From positions 372,001-436,000 of the forward strand of contig JARWMV010000238.1 of assembly GCA_030998015.1 (NCBI GenBank): 64,000 nt of DNA, read 5' to 3'. The notes under the pieces were generated by a model. It saw only the letters and a list, made by a program, of their open reading frames with translations. It was not told where the DNA came from and did not search any database. Shown here in pieces: positions 9,780-20,544 of this stretch. Position 1 is the stretch's first letter, and every line of letters starts with the position of its first letter. The translations under genes and the position numbers were made by a program. Source of the stretch: Ceratorhiza oryzae-sativae (Eukaryota; Basidiomycota; Agaricomycetes; Cantharellales; Ceratobasidiaceae).

Positions 9780-12274
9780 ATGACGCTCAAGCGCAAAGCG
9801 AGTTCAGAGGCCATCGGCCAACCTGCCGCAAAGGCTCCCGCCATCGCCCAGCATGCCGCTGCAGGACCTTCTACCCGGGCAGTCAAACCCCCGTCGACCG
9901 CCACATCCCGACCTGCTCGTCCTCCATCCCGGAACGCCCCTTCTCGACCCAATCTTCCGAGCACCTCATCTGGTCCAAGGCGAATAACACGTTCTGCGAG
10001 TGGACCTGCTGCTCTACGATCTACCAACGCCAAACCAGTTGCATCAGGCGTAGTTCGGGGGCAGAGGATGGTGGTTGATCACAAAGGAAAAGGCCCTCTT
10101 GGAAAGAACTTGCTGCCGTCTCGCCAAGGGGAAGCTCCCAAGGTAATTGGCATCTCATAGTCGATGTACCTGAAGCTGACTTTCGATCAGGATACTCAAA
10201 ACCAACTACAAGGTGCTTATTTCGGCCATTTGGTTTGATGTTTGCTGACACGGCGGGCAGTTGAAAACGAGCTCAATGTCGAACGATCCAAAGCAGCCGA
10301 CCTCCACACTTTCCAAAACGGCCTTCAGTGCGAGCTTGCCGCGGCCAAATCCACTGAGCTCGAAACTCGAAGGGCGTACCTACTCGTTGCCGATGAAATC
10401 GACACTCTCAAGAAACAACACGTTCGAGCCATGGAAGAAATTGCCTCGACCTTGTCGATTCGCGATCGGGAGCTGAGGGAGTCTAGGGAGGAGCTGGCGC
10501 GAGTTCGAGAAGAGTTGGCAAAGGAGCAAGAGGGGAGGATAGAGAGGCAGAAATTGCGCAACGAGGTTGTTGCTTTGGAAGCGCAGGTGGAAGCACTCAA
10601 GGCCAGAGGGTACACTCTCCAGGGCGAGGCAGATGGGCTGGCGGCAGAGATGGTGCCTTTGAAAGATGAAATCACCAGCTTGAGGAAGCTGGTTGCGCAG
10701 AGAGACGAAGAACTTCGGGACGCCGAGATGATTCGAAGAAAACTACACAACCAAGTTCTAGAACTCAAAGGTGAGAACATGATGGGTGTTCCGCACAGTC
10801 ACACACTCACCGAGCGAATCAGGAAATATTCGAGTATTCTGCCGAGTTAGACCACCTTTGCGTGAGTCTAGTCTCCTGATCTTGCACGCCATCTTCTAAC
10901 CTCGAACCTAGCTCACGAAAAGAATGCGCCCGATGGTGTGGCCCAGCTATCATTCCCTGGCAAGGACAAGCAAGAAATCGTGGTCACATCGACCAGCGAA
11001 TCGGCAACCGGTGCAGCTCGCGAAGCGGTTATGCCATTTACATTTGACCGAGTACGCCTTGTTTTCAAACGTTTATCTTGTTCTCAACACACATCTGTTG
11101 CTGTGATAGGTATTTGCGCCTGGGTCGACCCAGGAAGATGTGTTTGAGGAAATTTCTTTGCTTGCCCAGTCGTGCACCGACGGATACAACGTATGTGTCT
11201 TTGCGTATGGCCAAACAGGCTCTGGGAAGTCGTTTACGATGGAAGGTGGCCCTGTACGTTGGCTTACTTGCAGCTAGTAGCCTGCTAGACTCATTCAACT
11301 AAATGTAGGACGACGAAACACGCGGGATGATTCCCCGAGCTGTCCAACAGATGTTCCATGTGACTGAGGATCTCGCGCCACGCGGGTGGGAGTACAAGAT
11401 GGAGGGGCAGTTTTTGGAAATCGTGAGCCGTTCGGCCAACTGCAAAGTGCAGCTTACTGATATCCGATACAGTACAACGAAACTATCAACGACTTGTTGG
11501 GAACCGGTGAAATCGACAAGAAGAAACACGAAATTAAGCACGAGAAGGGGGGCAAAACCACTGTGACTGACGTCGTCGTGGGTGCGTACTGCCCTATGCG
11601 CATCACAAGGCCTCCTATTCACCTTCTCACTTTGTAGTGCCTCTCACCTCACCCGCTCAAGTACATGCGCTTCTCCAACGCGCCAACAAGCGACGTACGG
11701 TTGCCGCCACGCTTATGAACGAGCGTTCATCTCGCTCGCACAGTGTGTTTACCCTCCGCGTTACCGGTCACAATACCCACACAGGCGAGTCTTGCACGGG
11801 CTCGCTGAATCTCGTGGATCTCGCTGGAAGTGAACGGCTGAGCTCCAGTGGCGCGGCCAACCACAAAGACCGGTTGAAGGAAACCCAAGCTATCAACAAG
11901 AGTCTAAGTGCATTGGGGGACGTGATCGCTGCACTTGGCAACGCGGGAGGGAGCGACAAGAACCATATTCCATACAGAAATAGCAAGCTGACTTATCTAC
12001 TACAAAACTCGCTGTCGGGTAATTCCAAGACCCTGGTACGTGGATATTTATCGGGTTGTATGTGTTGCGCTCACAACACACGCCGAGCAGATGATGATGA
12101 ACATGTCTCCGCTCGCAGCTCATTTGGGCGAATCTCTGTGTTCGTTGAGGTTTGCGACCAAGGTAAGAATCTGACCACCGCGGTTCCCTTAGAAATGTAT
12201 CTAACCCTAAACCGTAGGTGAACAACACAACGTTGGGGATCGCGCGAAAGCAAGTTCAAACACGCTCGGGTTAG
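9780..12274 (+). CDS. Kinesin-14 (C-terminal motor; Kar3/KlpA/Ncd type)
   Basis: Minus-end-directed microtubule motor of spindle and nuclear movement. Eleven exons (9780-10142, 10191-10212, 10261-10770, 10823-10861, 10912-11051, 11110-11253, 11309-11422, 11473-11581, 11638-12035, 12091-12162, 12218-12274) sum to 1968 nt, 655 residues plus stop. The order is diagnostic: a basic Pro/Ser N-terminus, a coiled coil (about residues 125-298), the neck [14 protein letters not shown], then the motor to the C-terminus. In the motor: P-loop G-Q-T-G-S-G-K-S, switch [10 protein letters not shown], switch II D-L-A-G-S-E, then [10 protein letters not shown] and [10 protein letters not shown]. The last P-loop residue is Ser instead of the commoner Thr, which still binds Mg-ATP. 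Exon 2 is only 22 nt and exon 4 only 39 nt, the latter encoding the neck-motor joint. It converges on Dbr1 with 141 bp between stops. Confidence 0.93.
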
Positions 12275-12415
12275 GATTCCCTATAGCACCCCATTCTTCC
12301 ATTCCCTGGCTTGTCCTGTTTGTTTTTATCACTCCTGTACTAAATCCGGACTCGTGCCCCACTTTGTTTTTGTAAGATATCATTATCTTCTTCAGCCCAC
12401 ATAAAGCTATTATCG

Positions 12416-14319
12416 TCAAGTCGGCGGAGGATTGACCTTGTTCTCAATCCCAAGCATTGCACAAAATGCCTCAGTCTGGGGATTGGTATACCAAGGAGCT
12501 ATAACGTCGGGCAAATCAGCTCCTGAACTTGACGTGCAGAACACTAGCCCTGGGCTTACGTTGTTGTAGGTGCCGAGGTGGCCTCGGGTTTGTGTTTGCT
12601 GGCCCTGGGGCAGTGGTCGCAAACTCTTGAACATCTGCAATGACCCGTTCGCCGACGTTTTCATCCACCCAACGCTGAGATTCTGCGACGAGTGGAGCCA
12701 TATCCCAGGGTGGCGGCAGCGGGGGCTGCTGCCGTGTAGTTGACAAAAAGGGGTGCAATGCTCGGGAGATCGCGAGCCATTCCCGGTCATAGGTCAGATC
12801 GAGCGAAGATGTAGAAGTGACAGGCGCAATATCAATTACCTACATCCGGAGAATACACATCAGTACAGCCTAGACCAAGAAAGATAAAGGAGGGTGGAGC
12901 CAAAGCCCTGCATACATGCATGTACTGTCGCTTCGGCAAGCATTTGTCCAGCGCCAGAAACTGCGTCGTGTGCCTTGAAGAAGACGATAGTTCATTAACC
13001 GGCGCAAGGCTAACGCCTGTTTCACTGCGTTGCGGCGCCGTGGAAGCTGATGCTGATGTCGAGCCGGTCTCGGCTGGGGTTTTTGCTATCGAATCACCTT
13101 CTTCGATCAGAATTTCGTCGGGATTGTGTGCCGGTGGGGACGTGTTCGCATTCAATGACTCGTCATCCAAGTCATCAAGCTGGATTTCGTCCGGATTGGT
13201 CGGTGCGGCAGTCGTGGTTCCACCGGATGGAAGACTGAGCTTTTCGGCAGCCGCATTTTGGTCTAGCGTTGGTACGGCCGCCGTCTCAGGCTCGTGGTGG
13301 ACAACAGCGTCAAACCTAGGTGATCATCACACACATGCCAAAAATGTTAAAGGGCGTCTCGCACGCATAGATCGAGATACGATGACCTCACCTGCAGTGT
13401 AAATGCGCACTAAACCAAAATGCCGGCCGAAGGGACCGCAACAAGTCCATCATCGGCGGTGAACCGAGCTCCCCCTTTTCGATGTCGGATTGAAAAAAGG
13501 GTTTGCGTTTCAGCAGGTTCTGCACATCGCCGTACTTGGTAATCTCGACCGGCCAATCGTGCGACATGAACACATCAGGTGAGCTGAGCTGTATGGTTAC
13601 AACAGGGAACAACATCAATGGGGTTTAATCATTTTCTTGGTTTGATTTACCTGTCTCAGTTTCACGATATCGTATAGCCGTGTATGATATGCGCTCCGTA
13701 TACTTGATTTGTCGTAAGGTAGGCGCTCATGGTGACCTAATACACGAGGCATAGTAATTAAAAATGTAAAGTGAAACTGGTGTTATCATCCACGACTTAC
13801 CGAGCCGGTAGTCATGCGACTTGTATATGCCCGATGCACCAGCAATACGAAGTCCTCCGAATTTGACACAACCAGAACCCCCGAGATAATATATGTTCGG
13901 GGCTAACCATCCGCCGTGGTAGCTAAGTGGAATGTGAGTCTGCAGATTCTAGCGCTCGACACGTAGCTGTACCCACAGCTCCCACATGTAGTTACTCGCT
14001 TCATGGTTTCCTCCAATCACGAGCGTGAGCACGGGGGCTTTGACTTGCTCGGTATAGTACCTATCGACATTCGAAGATGAACCATGCACTCCTGGCCAAA
14101 CTGGTTTACGTACTTGTAAAACGTACCCAGCTGCTTGTATTTATCCGGTACAGCCATACACTGAAGATCTTGGTGGTTTCGAATGGCTTGAAAGTCCCCA
14201 TTGACCAACACGAGATCAATCTTGTAGTTGTTTCGTGCTTCCAGATCTCGAACCTGTTGATATGTTGCGTCCAGCTCGCCGTGGCAACATCCAGTGACCG
14301 CAACCTGAAACTCTTGCAT
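12416..14319 (-). CDS. DBR1: RNA lariat debranching enzyme Dbr1
   Basis: Hydrolyses the 2'-5' bond of excised intron lariats in the nucleus. Exons (minus): 14319-14114, 14060-13977, 13922-13801, 13736-13651, 13588-13392, 13315-12916, 12839-12560 and 12522-12416, 1482 nt, 493 residues. The metallophosphoesterase motifs are in order: G-C-C-H-G-E-L-D near residue 10, [32 protein letters not shown], and [10 protein letters not shown] long acidic Ser/Thr-rich insert follows, then the F-L-A-L-D-K-C-L-P motif and the DBR1 C-terminal domain. The start at 14319 gives the usual short lead into the first motif; in-frame ATGs at 14367 and 14448 would add a basic leader. One substitution stands out: V-T-G-C-C-H-G where most family members have V-E-G-C-C-H-G. 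The last intron is only 37 nt. In an intron-rich genome this gene should be needed. Confidence 0.95.
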
Positions 14320-15832
14320 TAGAAGTTCGGCGCGTTGTGTGGCTTTCGACCTTGGCTTTACCTTCATGCTTCTCCCGACTCGCTTTCCTGATGATGGGGT
14401 CCAACCAGGGCGGGGACGTGTTTGGGCTAGTATCGAGCCCAGACACATGAGGTAGTCACGTGTGTATACGACCGATCTGATCCGTGTTTATCAGGACCCC
14501 AACGCCCACATTTGCTTTTCTTTCACAAAAGCAAAAAGTAAAAAGTAAAAAGTAAAAAAAGTAACGACGCCCCCCTCCCCCAGTTTGATCAGCCGAACTA
14601 CAACGGTACAACCGGGCTGCATCGGAAAGAACATCGATTTACCGAAGACCATTCCGCGTCCTATTCTTTCAAGCGGGCTAGAGACATGCCCATCCATCCA
14701 TCCATCGAATGAAAAACAAACCGATGGGTATGTCTCCAGGGGGAGACAGGTGTACCCACGGATGAATGCTTATCGAGGGACTCGCATGATGGATTCCGCG
14801 CCGGAATCTTGCGGTGACAAGCGCGCGATATCGCGCATGTACCATAGAGGCGATCTCCCGTTCCTCTCGACCCAACTGCCAATTCGAGACACGCGGAGAA
14901 ATTAAGCGGTACATTTTTTTTTTCTAACCTCCTCGAGAGGTACGTGGCTCGGACATTATCATCCAGGAACGAAATTAATCCCAGGGGGGGCGAGCGGTGT
15001 ATTGCGGATGTCTTTCCCGCAGCGTGCCCCCACGTATACCACTCGGTAACCGAACTGCGTCCGTGTTCACTTGTGGGGACATCCCTGCGCAAGGAACTAG
15101 ATCACATAAGAAAAGACAGGTTGGTGGTTATTCATTTCGGGGTGTGGCACCTCCGGAATGACAGCGATTGAATAGAATTGACGCCACGTTCTGGCCCGCG
15201 GGTAAACCGAATGAAGATTCAGCCCTTTGTTCTCAAATTGCCTTGGCGTTGGCGATGGGGACTAAACATGGCCGAGCTCAACCCGGGCTCAGGCTCGGAC
15301 GTATCGGTACTCGCGTGATTCGGCCAGGAACAACGAGACGACTGGAATACAACCTCGTTGTACACGAAGCACCAGTCTACACAGTCACAATATACAAAAC
15401 GCCTTGCAACGAACATGGTCACCCGAGATGAAACCGTACATCGTCAGAAGAAGCACCGTCCGTGTTCAACCCCCGCGTGCGACTAGATGTTACCGACTCG
15501 GTAATTACGTTGCCGCATTCGGAGCTTGGTTTCAAAAAAACGGTTTCTTCCCAACGTTTACCAAATGGATCATCGGTCACTGATTGTGAAGAGTCATTGA
15601 ATAGATGCAGTGACTGTCCAGCCCGAGATTCCGCCGCTGGGCAATTAAGCCTCAAAACTGTTCTCACAGTGTTGTGTGATAGATTGGTGGCAGACCAGCG
15701 CCGCCAACGCAGTACAGCAAAATGCACTATCGCCACTTCAATGAAGAGCATACACAGACCCGAAAAAACCGAACCACGCAAGACCCGCGCGAAACGACGA
15801 TGCATTGCCAAAAAAAAATAAACGGGAACGGA
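14320..15832. other. Gene-free spacer between Dbr1 and Dad3
   Basis: About 1.5 kb in which I find no coding sequence with family resemblance or a consistent exon pattern. It has a TCACGTG site at 14456-14462, 137 bp upstream of the Dbr1 ATG, an A-rich short repeat and a C-rich tract at about 14570-14582. Confidence 0.5.
14533..14562 (+). repeat. Short tandem repeat, unit AAAAAGT
   Basis: Three exact copies of AAAAAGT followed by a fourth with two extra A residues, upstream of Dbr1. Confidence 0.9.
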
Positions 15833-16344
15833 TCACGGCTGAAACGTTGTTTCACCTTCTTCGTTAAACTCTTCTTCCTGCTTGACAAGAACCGCCCAGA
15901 CTGATGCCTTGAACTGGGAACGACATGGTAAAGTCAGCCTCGGGTTGTCATTGCGATATGCGCCACGCTGGGGCTCTCATAGGCTGAGCATGCCATGTGC
16001 CGCTTGTGCTTACTGACCAATGTATGCACCAGACCCATCTTGATTTCTGCCGCGCGTAACTTGGCGAGAAGCGCGTCATCGGAACGTTCACTCATCTCTC
16101 GGGACTTGGCGACGAGCTGCGGACGAGGCAAGAGGCGAGAGATAGCACGACAAAAACGATTAGACGAGCGCGAATCGCGTTGGAATCGTGGAATTGGTGG
16201 AAGGGGGGGGGGATGCATGGTACTTGCCGTTTTGAGTGTGCGGGCTAGCTTTGCGTACTCCCATAGAACGTCGGCCTCGAGTGGAGTGAGTTGGGGATGG
16301 CCTGCGTAAATGTTTCCTTCATCATAGGCGGCGAGTGATGTCAT
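15833..16344 (-). CDS. DAD3: DASH/Dam1 complex subunit Dad3
   Basis: Small subunit of the DASH ring that couples kinetochores to microtubules. Three exons (16344-16228, 16116-16018, 15913-15833) give 297 nt, 98 residues, normal for Dad3. Family hallmarks read across the splice sites: Y-A-G-H-P-Q-L-T-P-L-E-A-D-V-L-W-E-Y-A-K-L-A-R in exon 1 (key residues listed), S-D-D-A-L-L-A-K-L-R-A-A-E-I-K-M-G-L-V in exon 2, and T-L-F-K-A-S-V-W-A-V-L across the last junction. The tail is acidic. The start at 16344 is the ATG nearest the conserved core; an ATG at 16443 would add a hydrophobic leader foreign to the family. Both introns (111 and 104 nt) are about twice the local norm, and the first has a GC donor. 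A six-frame search would miss this gene because its exons are short. Confidence 0.9.
16117..16227 (-). other. GC-AG intron in DAD3
   Basis: A 111-nt intron with donor GCAAGT, otherwise matching the GTAAGT consensus, and acceptor CCGCAG. It contains a C10-12 tract on the coding strand. Joining here restores the Dad3 helix with no frame loss. Confidence 0.85.
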
Positions 16345-17465
16345 GTTAGATATGTCACCAGAGTGGCTGCCCAAGAGAGTATAGGTCGGAGAGTAGAGTG
16401 CCAAGGTGCTAAGCAGAATGTGCTGGGTGACAGGAAAGACCAAGCTCGAGCGCGGGCTGGTCCAAATGCAGCGACGGTAGGCCTACGTTTCCCGCGACAC
16501 CGAGATTGGGGGCAAATATCCGAGGCCAGGGACGACAATGAAGAACGCGCGATAGGGATCTCGTACTTGCTCGAGTTGGTCAACTCGCGACCGGCCTAGT
16601 GGTGGCTGTGTCAGCGGCTGAGGGTCGTGGGTCACGTGAGGGCGGGAGTGGCGTTAATCCCGCCGACAGACGCAGCCGGGAGCAATGGGCATACCTGACC
16701 GATCGCCACCTAGCGCGCGCGCGAGATGCAGACGTGGGCGGGACAATAGCCCAGTTTGATACAGGTCGGGAGGCAACCCACTAGCCTGAGACACGTCATG
16801 CAGAAACTTTTTTTAACCGTTTTCAGGCGGCAAAAGCGGGACGATTCGATGACCAAATCAGGCTGGGTGGGAGCAAATTGGGCAATTTGCAGCGACGGAT
16901 GGTGGGCCATCGATTAGGCTTTGCGGTTTCGGAGCACGGACCGCGCTGACATCATGGGTGGTGGTGTTCCAGTCGGGAGATGTTTGCAACCCGACCCTTG
17001 CGTTTCACCCCCAAGAGGCGCGCATACCGGCAGCAGCTACCGGGGTGTTACATGTGACGCACGGTGTTTCCACGCCGCCGGTTTGGACCTGCTTTTGTGA
17101 CGGCGCATCGAGCTCGATGCTCTTGGCTGGCTGGGACAGGGTGATCAGGCGGGGAGTGCCGGCAGAGAGGACTAGGACAAGTGCGAGTGCGATCACGGGA
17201 CTGTTGCCAGCTGTATGCGCGGCGAGCATGTGGCTGGTCCCGGGGGGCGATGTCGCGGGGGAGCGCCCGGGGAGCGCGGCCGGCCAGCGCGTGGTTTCAG
17301 ACGGGCTGATCGCGCACCCGGATCTGGCTAACCCAGGGTCTGCCAGGGTCCCATAGCGAGCCCGGATTGGGATGGGTCGTCCTTTGTCACTAGGCTCCGC
17401 CAAATGTCATCCAGCGGTATATATGTCCCCGGCACCAGGCCAACTCCACAGCCGCATCGCCCACC
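16345..17465. promoter_or_regulatory. Divergent intergenic region, DAD3 / 17.5-kb gene
   Basis: 1.1 kb without a supportable gene; open frames here are GC-biased overlaps with no family resemblance. GTCACGTGA lies at 16631-16639, 287 bp upstream of the DAD3 ATG. TATATAT at 17418-17424 is 42 bp upstream of the ATG at 17466. Confidence 0.5.
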
Positions 17466-18648
17466 ATGAACGACTACTCTTCGCTCGTCACCAGCGGCCT
17501 GATGCTCCTCTGCGACACCGCCAGCGCCAGCGCCCGCTCCCGCCAGCCCACCCCCGTTCCCGCCGACACCGGCCTGCGCTCGTTCCTCTCGCTCGACATG
17601 GCCGAGTCCCTGCGCACGTTCGCCACCAGCAGCTCCTCTGCCACCGCCTCGACCAGATCCCACAGCCGCAAGTCCAGTGCTGACAGGTACGTCGGTGTCT
17701 GCTGCCTGTCCAACCCCCCCGCTGACCCCACGCTCCAGGCGTCCCCGCGCAATGCCGTCGCCGACCGCTTCGTGCTCGAACTTGGCTCCCTCGGTGCGCA
17801 AGTTGGTCGTCTCGCCAGTCAGCTCCCGCCGCCGCTCGCTCCCCCAGCCCAAGCCAGCGCCACTCGCAGAGCTCCCGGTCCTGCCCAACAGTGCCTCCTC
17901 GCATGTGCGCTCGTGCTCCGACCCGGCCGCATCTCCCGTCATGCCCGCCTTTGCTCTCGAGCCCGCCCCCACCCAGACGACGACCAACGACCCAGCTCTC
18001 GCCTCGCGTCGGCATCTCGCACCCCTCACCTCGAGCCTCAAACTCGAGATCTCGTCGGCCCCGACAACTCCCTGCAGCCGCTTCCCGACCACACCCACAT
18101 CCACCCGCGCCCAGTCCATGTTCTCGCCAGTCCCGACCGACGACGTGTCCTGGCCTGCCGATCCGCTCTCGCCCGATTCCTGGGTCGATGCGTTTGCAAG
18201 CACCCTGTCCCCAACAACCACCGAGAGCGCGCTCGGTCTGCGCTTCATCTCGGCCAGCCCTGGCCTCAGCAGTCTCCCCGAGGTCGCAAGCCTCATGCCA
18301 GTGTTCGAGGACCGCGGAGTCGCACCCAAGCGTGCCCGTGCCCGTCGCGATCGACACTCGACCCCATCTCGCCACCCCAGCACCACAAACTCGACCCGCT
18401 CGGGCGGTTCCGTCTCGACTAACCATCGACGAGTCCAACGCAACGGCGCACTCGCCCGTCTCGAGGGCCGCATGCAGCGCAGCGAGTGGATGAGCGACGA
18501 GGAAGACGGTGCACCTGTGATCAAACTCAAGCCCTCGCTCCCGCCCGCGCTCCGTAACCAGCTCCCTCCATCCCGCGCCGAGGACCAGAGCTTCAGTTTC
18601 ATCGACCTTACCGACGATATCGCCTCGCTTGCGAGCCGGCGTATCTGA
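17466..18648 (+). CDS. Unknown Ser/Pro/Thr-rich protein
   Basis: Two exons (17466-17686, 17739-18648) sum to 1131 nt, 376 residues. The ATG sits in a strong CCACCATG context 42 bp after a TATA-like box. The protein is mostly low complexity (Ser, Pro, Thr, Ala, Arg) and probably disordered. It has an N-terminal helical segment around L-R-S-F-L-S-L-D-M-A-E-S-L and a conserved-looking tail with S-E-W-M-S-D-E-E-D-G and F-I-D-L-T-D-D-I-A-S-L. Codons are very C-ending, more than in most neighbours, which fits high expression or simple GC bias. No domain, signal peptide or membrane span is recognised. Two other long frames overlap it, but the TATA box, start context and single clean intron favour this one. 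Confidence 0.65.
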
Positions 18649-19622
18649 TTTCCTCCGTTCAACTCCGTCTATTTGTATCCACACTTCTCCCAGGGCGAGA
18701 AGTATAAAAGGCCGTCTGTGCGGTTAGGCATTTTATTTATTCTTTCAAACCCGCTTGTTCGACTCTATCTATTCGTTCAACCACTACGATACCATCTAGT
18801 TACTTTTTGTACATCTAGTAGCTCCCCCTCCTTGCATCATCCGTTTTTGTCTTTACTACGCATGTTCGAATCTTCCGCACACTCGCTTGTATGCATCTCG
18901 CGCTCCACATCTCAATGACTTACTATGTCTCCATGTCAAACTTATTACTTCGTAAATATATCGCTCCAAAGCTTTGCACTTGAATACCAAACCTCGCAAA
19001 CCCCCGAGCGGATCCTCTACCCGCCTGTTGATCAATTTCCATTGCATTCCCCCCCATCTTTCCCTTCCGCGATGGTATATCACATCGACATTCCAAATGG
19101 ATGATTCCGATAGCCACCCAGAGATCGTCATGCTCGAATAGGTATCCATCGGTCCCCTAGATCTGGTGTTCTGAATCTCATTCCTTCACTTCATGATCTA
19201 CACAAGCAAGGAGCAATCAACCGCGCGCGAGTGTTGGCTTGTACAAGCGCAGTGCGGAGTTTGCCCTCCCATTTGACGATTACGTTTTTCTTTTGCCTGT
19301 GCGCTAAAGTTCGTCGGAATCGATGGCCGACCGTGGCTGACGTTTGTATTGCGGTTAGCCCAGTGAGAAAAGTCAAACCTGTCACCTCTATTCTATTCAA
19401 CAGCGGCGCTGCTTACAAAAGAAGCGTCTAACGGTTTAAGTGCATATTGCGCACTCTCCCACCCACCCCGCGCGCTGCGCGCGCGCGTGTGTGTATATGC
19501 ACCCGTCCAAACTGTTCGATTTGTCCAGCGAGCCACCAATTGGGTGGGATCCCCCCATCGACACGCGTTGCAACACCAGACAGCCTGTTGGGCGCATTCT
19601 CCCGCTGTGACCCCACGATCCG

Positions 19623-19641
19623 CCCCTCCCCTCCCCTCCCC
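19623..19641 (-). other. Perfect four-tract G-quadruplex motif
   Basis: The plus strand has four CCCC runs separated by single T residues. The minus strand is therefore G4-A-G4-A-G4-A-G4, the textbook form for a very stable parallel quadruplex. Confidence 0.85.
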
Positions 19642-19850
19642 TTGCGATCTTCGGTCATTTATGTTTAATGACACAGTACAGAGATCGTGATCGGCACATG
19701 GTCGGAGCGAACCGACCACCAGGACCGGCGAATGTAAACACATCCCGACATCGGACACATGGTTCCTCGCCGCAGGTCCAAGCCGGAAATCAACCGCCAA
19801 TTCATTCAATCACGTCGGAGTTTCGTGGTTTAGGGGTGTGTGGGTTTCCT

Positions 19851-19870
19851 TTTCGTTTCGTTTCGTTTCG
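19851..19870 (+). repeat. Tandem repeat, unit TTTCG, four copies
   Basis: Four exact copies of the pentamer directly adjoining one another in the gene-free stretch. Confidence 0.9.
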
Positions 19871-20544
19871 TCACTTGACAAGAGTGAGGTCATCATGGCT
19901 TGGCTCCGGACGGGCGTGGGGAGGGGGGGGAGGAAGGTTGAATGTTTATACGAGCCGAGCGATGCCTCGGCCCGATACCGCACAAAGGTTAATCTCTCCC
20001 CCTTCGGTTCCTCTCGCCACTCGTTGTTATATGACTGTACCTGATTTCGTTTCCGGCGAGTTGCGGTTCGTGTATGCTCGGGATAGACGATAGACGGTAG
20101 CGCACTGGATTACGGCAGTTGGGAAGTGTGTCATGCCCGATGAACCACGCTGAGGACGCGGAGATTAGGCGCGCAATATACGATGATTGATGGATTTGAT
20201 TTTTTGGATGGATCACCGGTCACGCTGGATATTATCAACTTGGTCTGATTGACGACCTCACACGCCGTGTCTTTAATCAGGACGATGATAGTTTGCTCAA
20301 CTGCGGGACTGTTTCGGGGGGGCTGAAACAAGTTCCGCCTCGATTCCGTCGGGGTTCATAAATGCGCAAATCTCACGCCCAACGTTCATAGAAGCCCGTT
20401 TAATTGTGCAAATCGAAGGCGCATTTGCGTTCGTTGTTCGGGAGCTATTGAATAAGTACCGGAATCGGGCTTGTGTGATTCGTTACACGCGAGGAAAACA
20501 ACATCCAACGTCCATCAAAATGATAATAGATCAAAATGTATTTA

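Larger units (their letters stand above)
18649..20544. other. 1.9-kb gene-free stretch
   Basis: No coding sequence recognised on either strand. It contains TATAAAAG at 18701-18708, 50 bp after a stop codon and so probably in a 3' UTR, a G-quadruplex motif and a TTTCG repeat. Confidence 0.5.

Noticed and set aside
14661..15092. 143-codon minus-strand frame upstream of Dbr1
   Set aside because: No family resemblance or codon pattern; the frame overlaps many equally long frames on the other strand.
17474..18684. Long minus-strand frames (398 and 444 codons) opposite the 17.5-kb gene
   Set aside because: Shadow frames of a strongly C-ending coding strand. The plus-strand gene has a TATA box, good start context and a clean intron.
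18701..18708. TATAAAAG as promoter of a downstream gene
   Set aside because: No coding sequence follows within 1.8 kb on that strand; it lies about 50 bp after a stop codon, likely in a 3' UTR.
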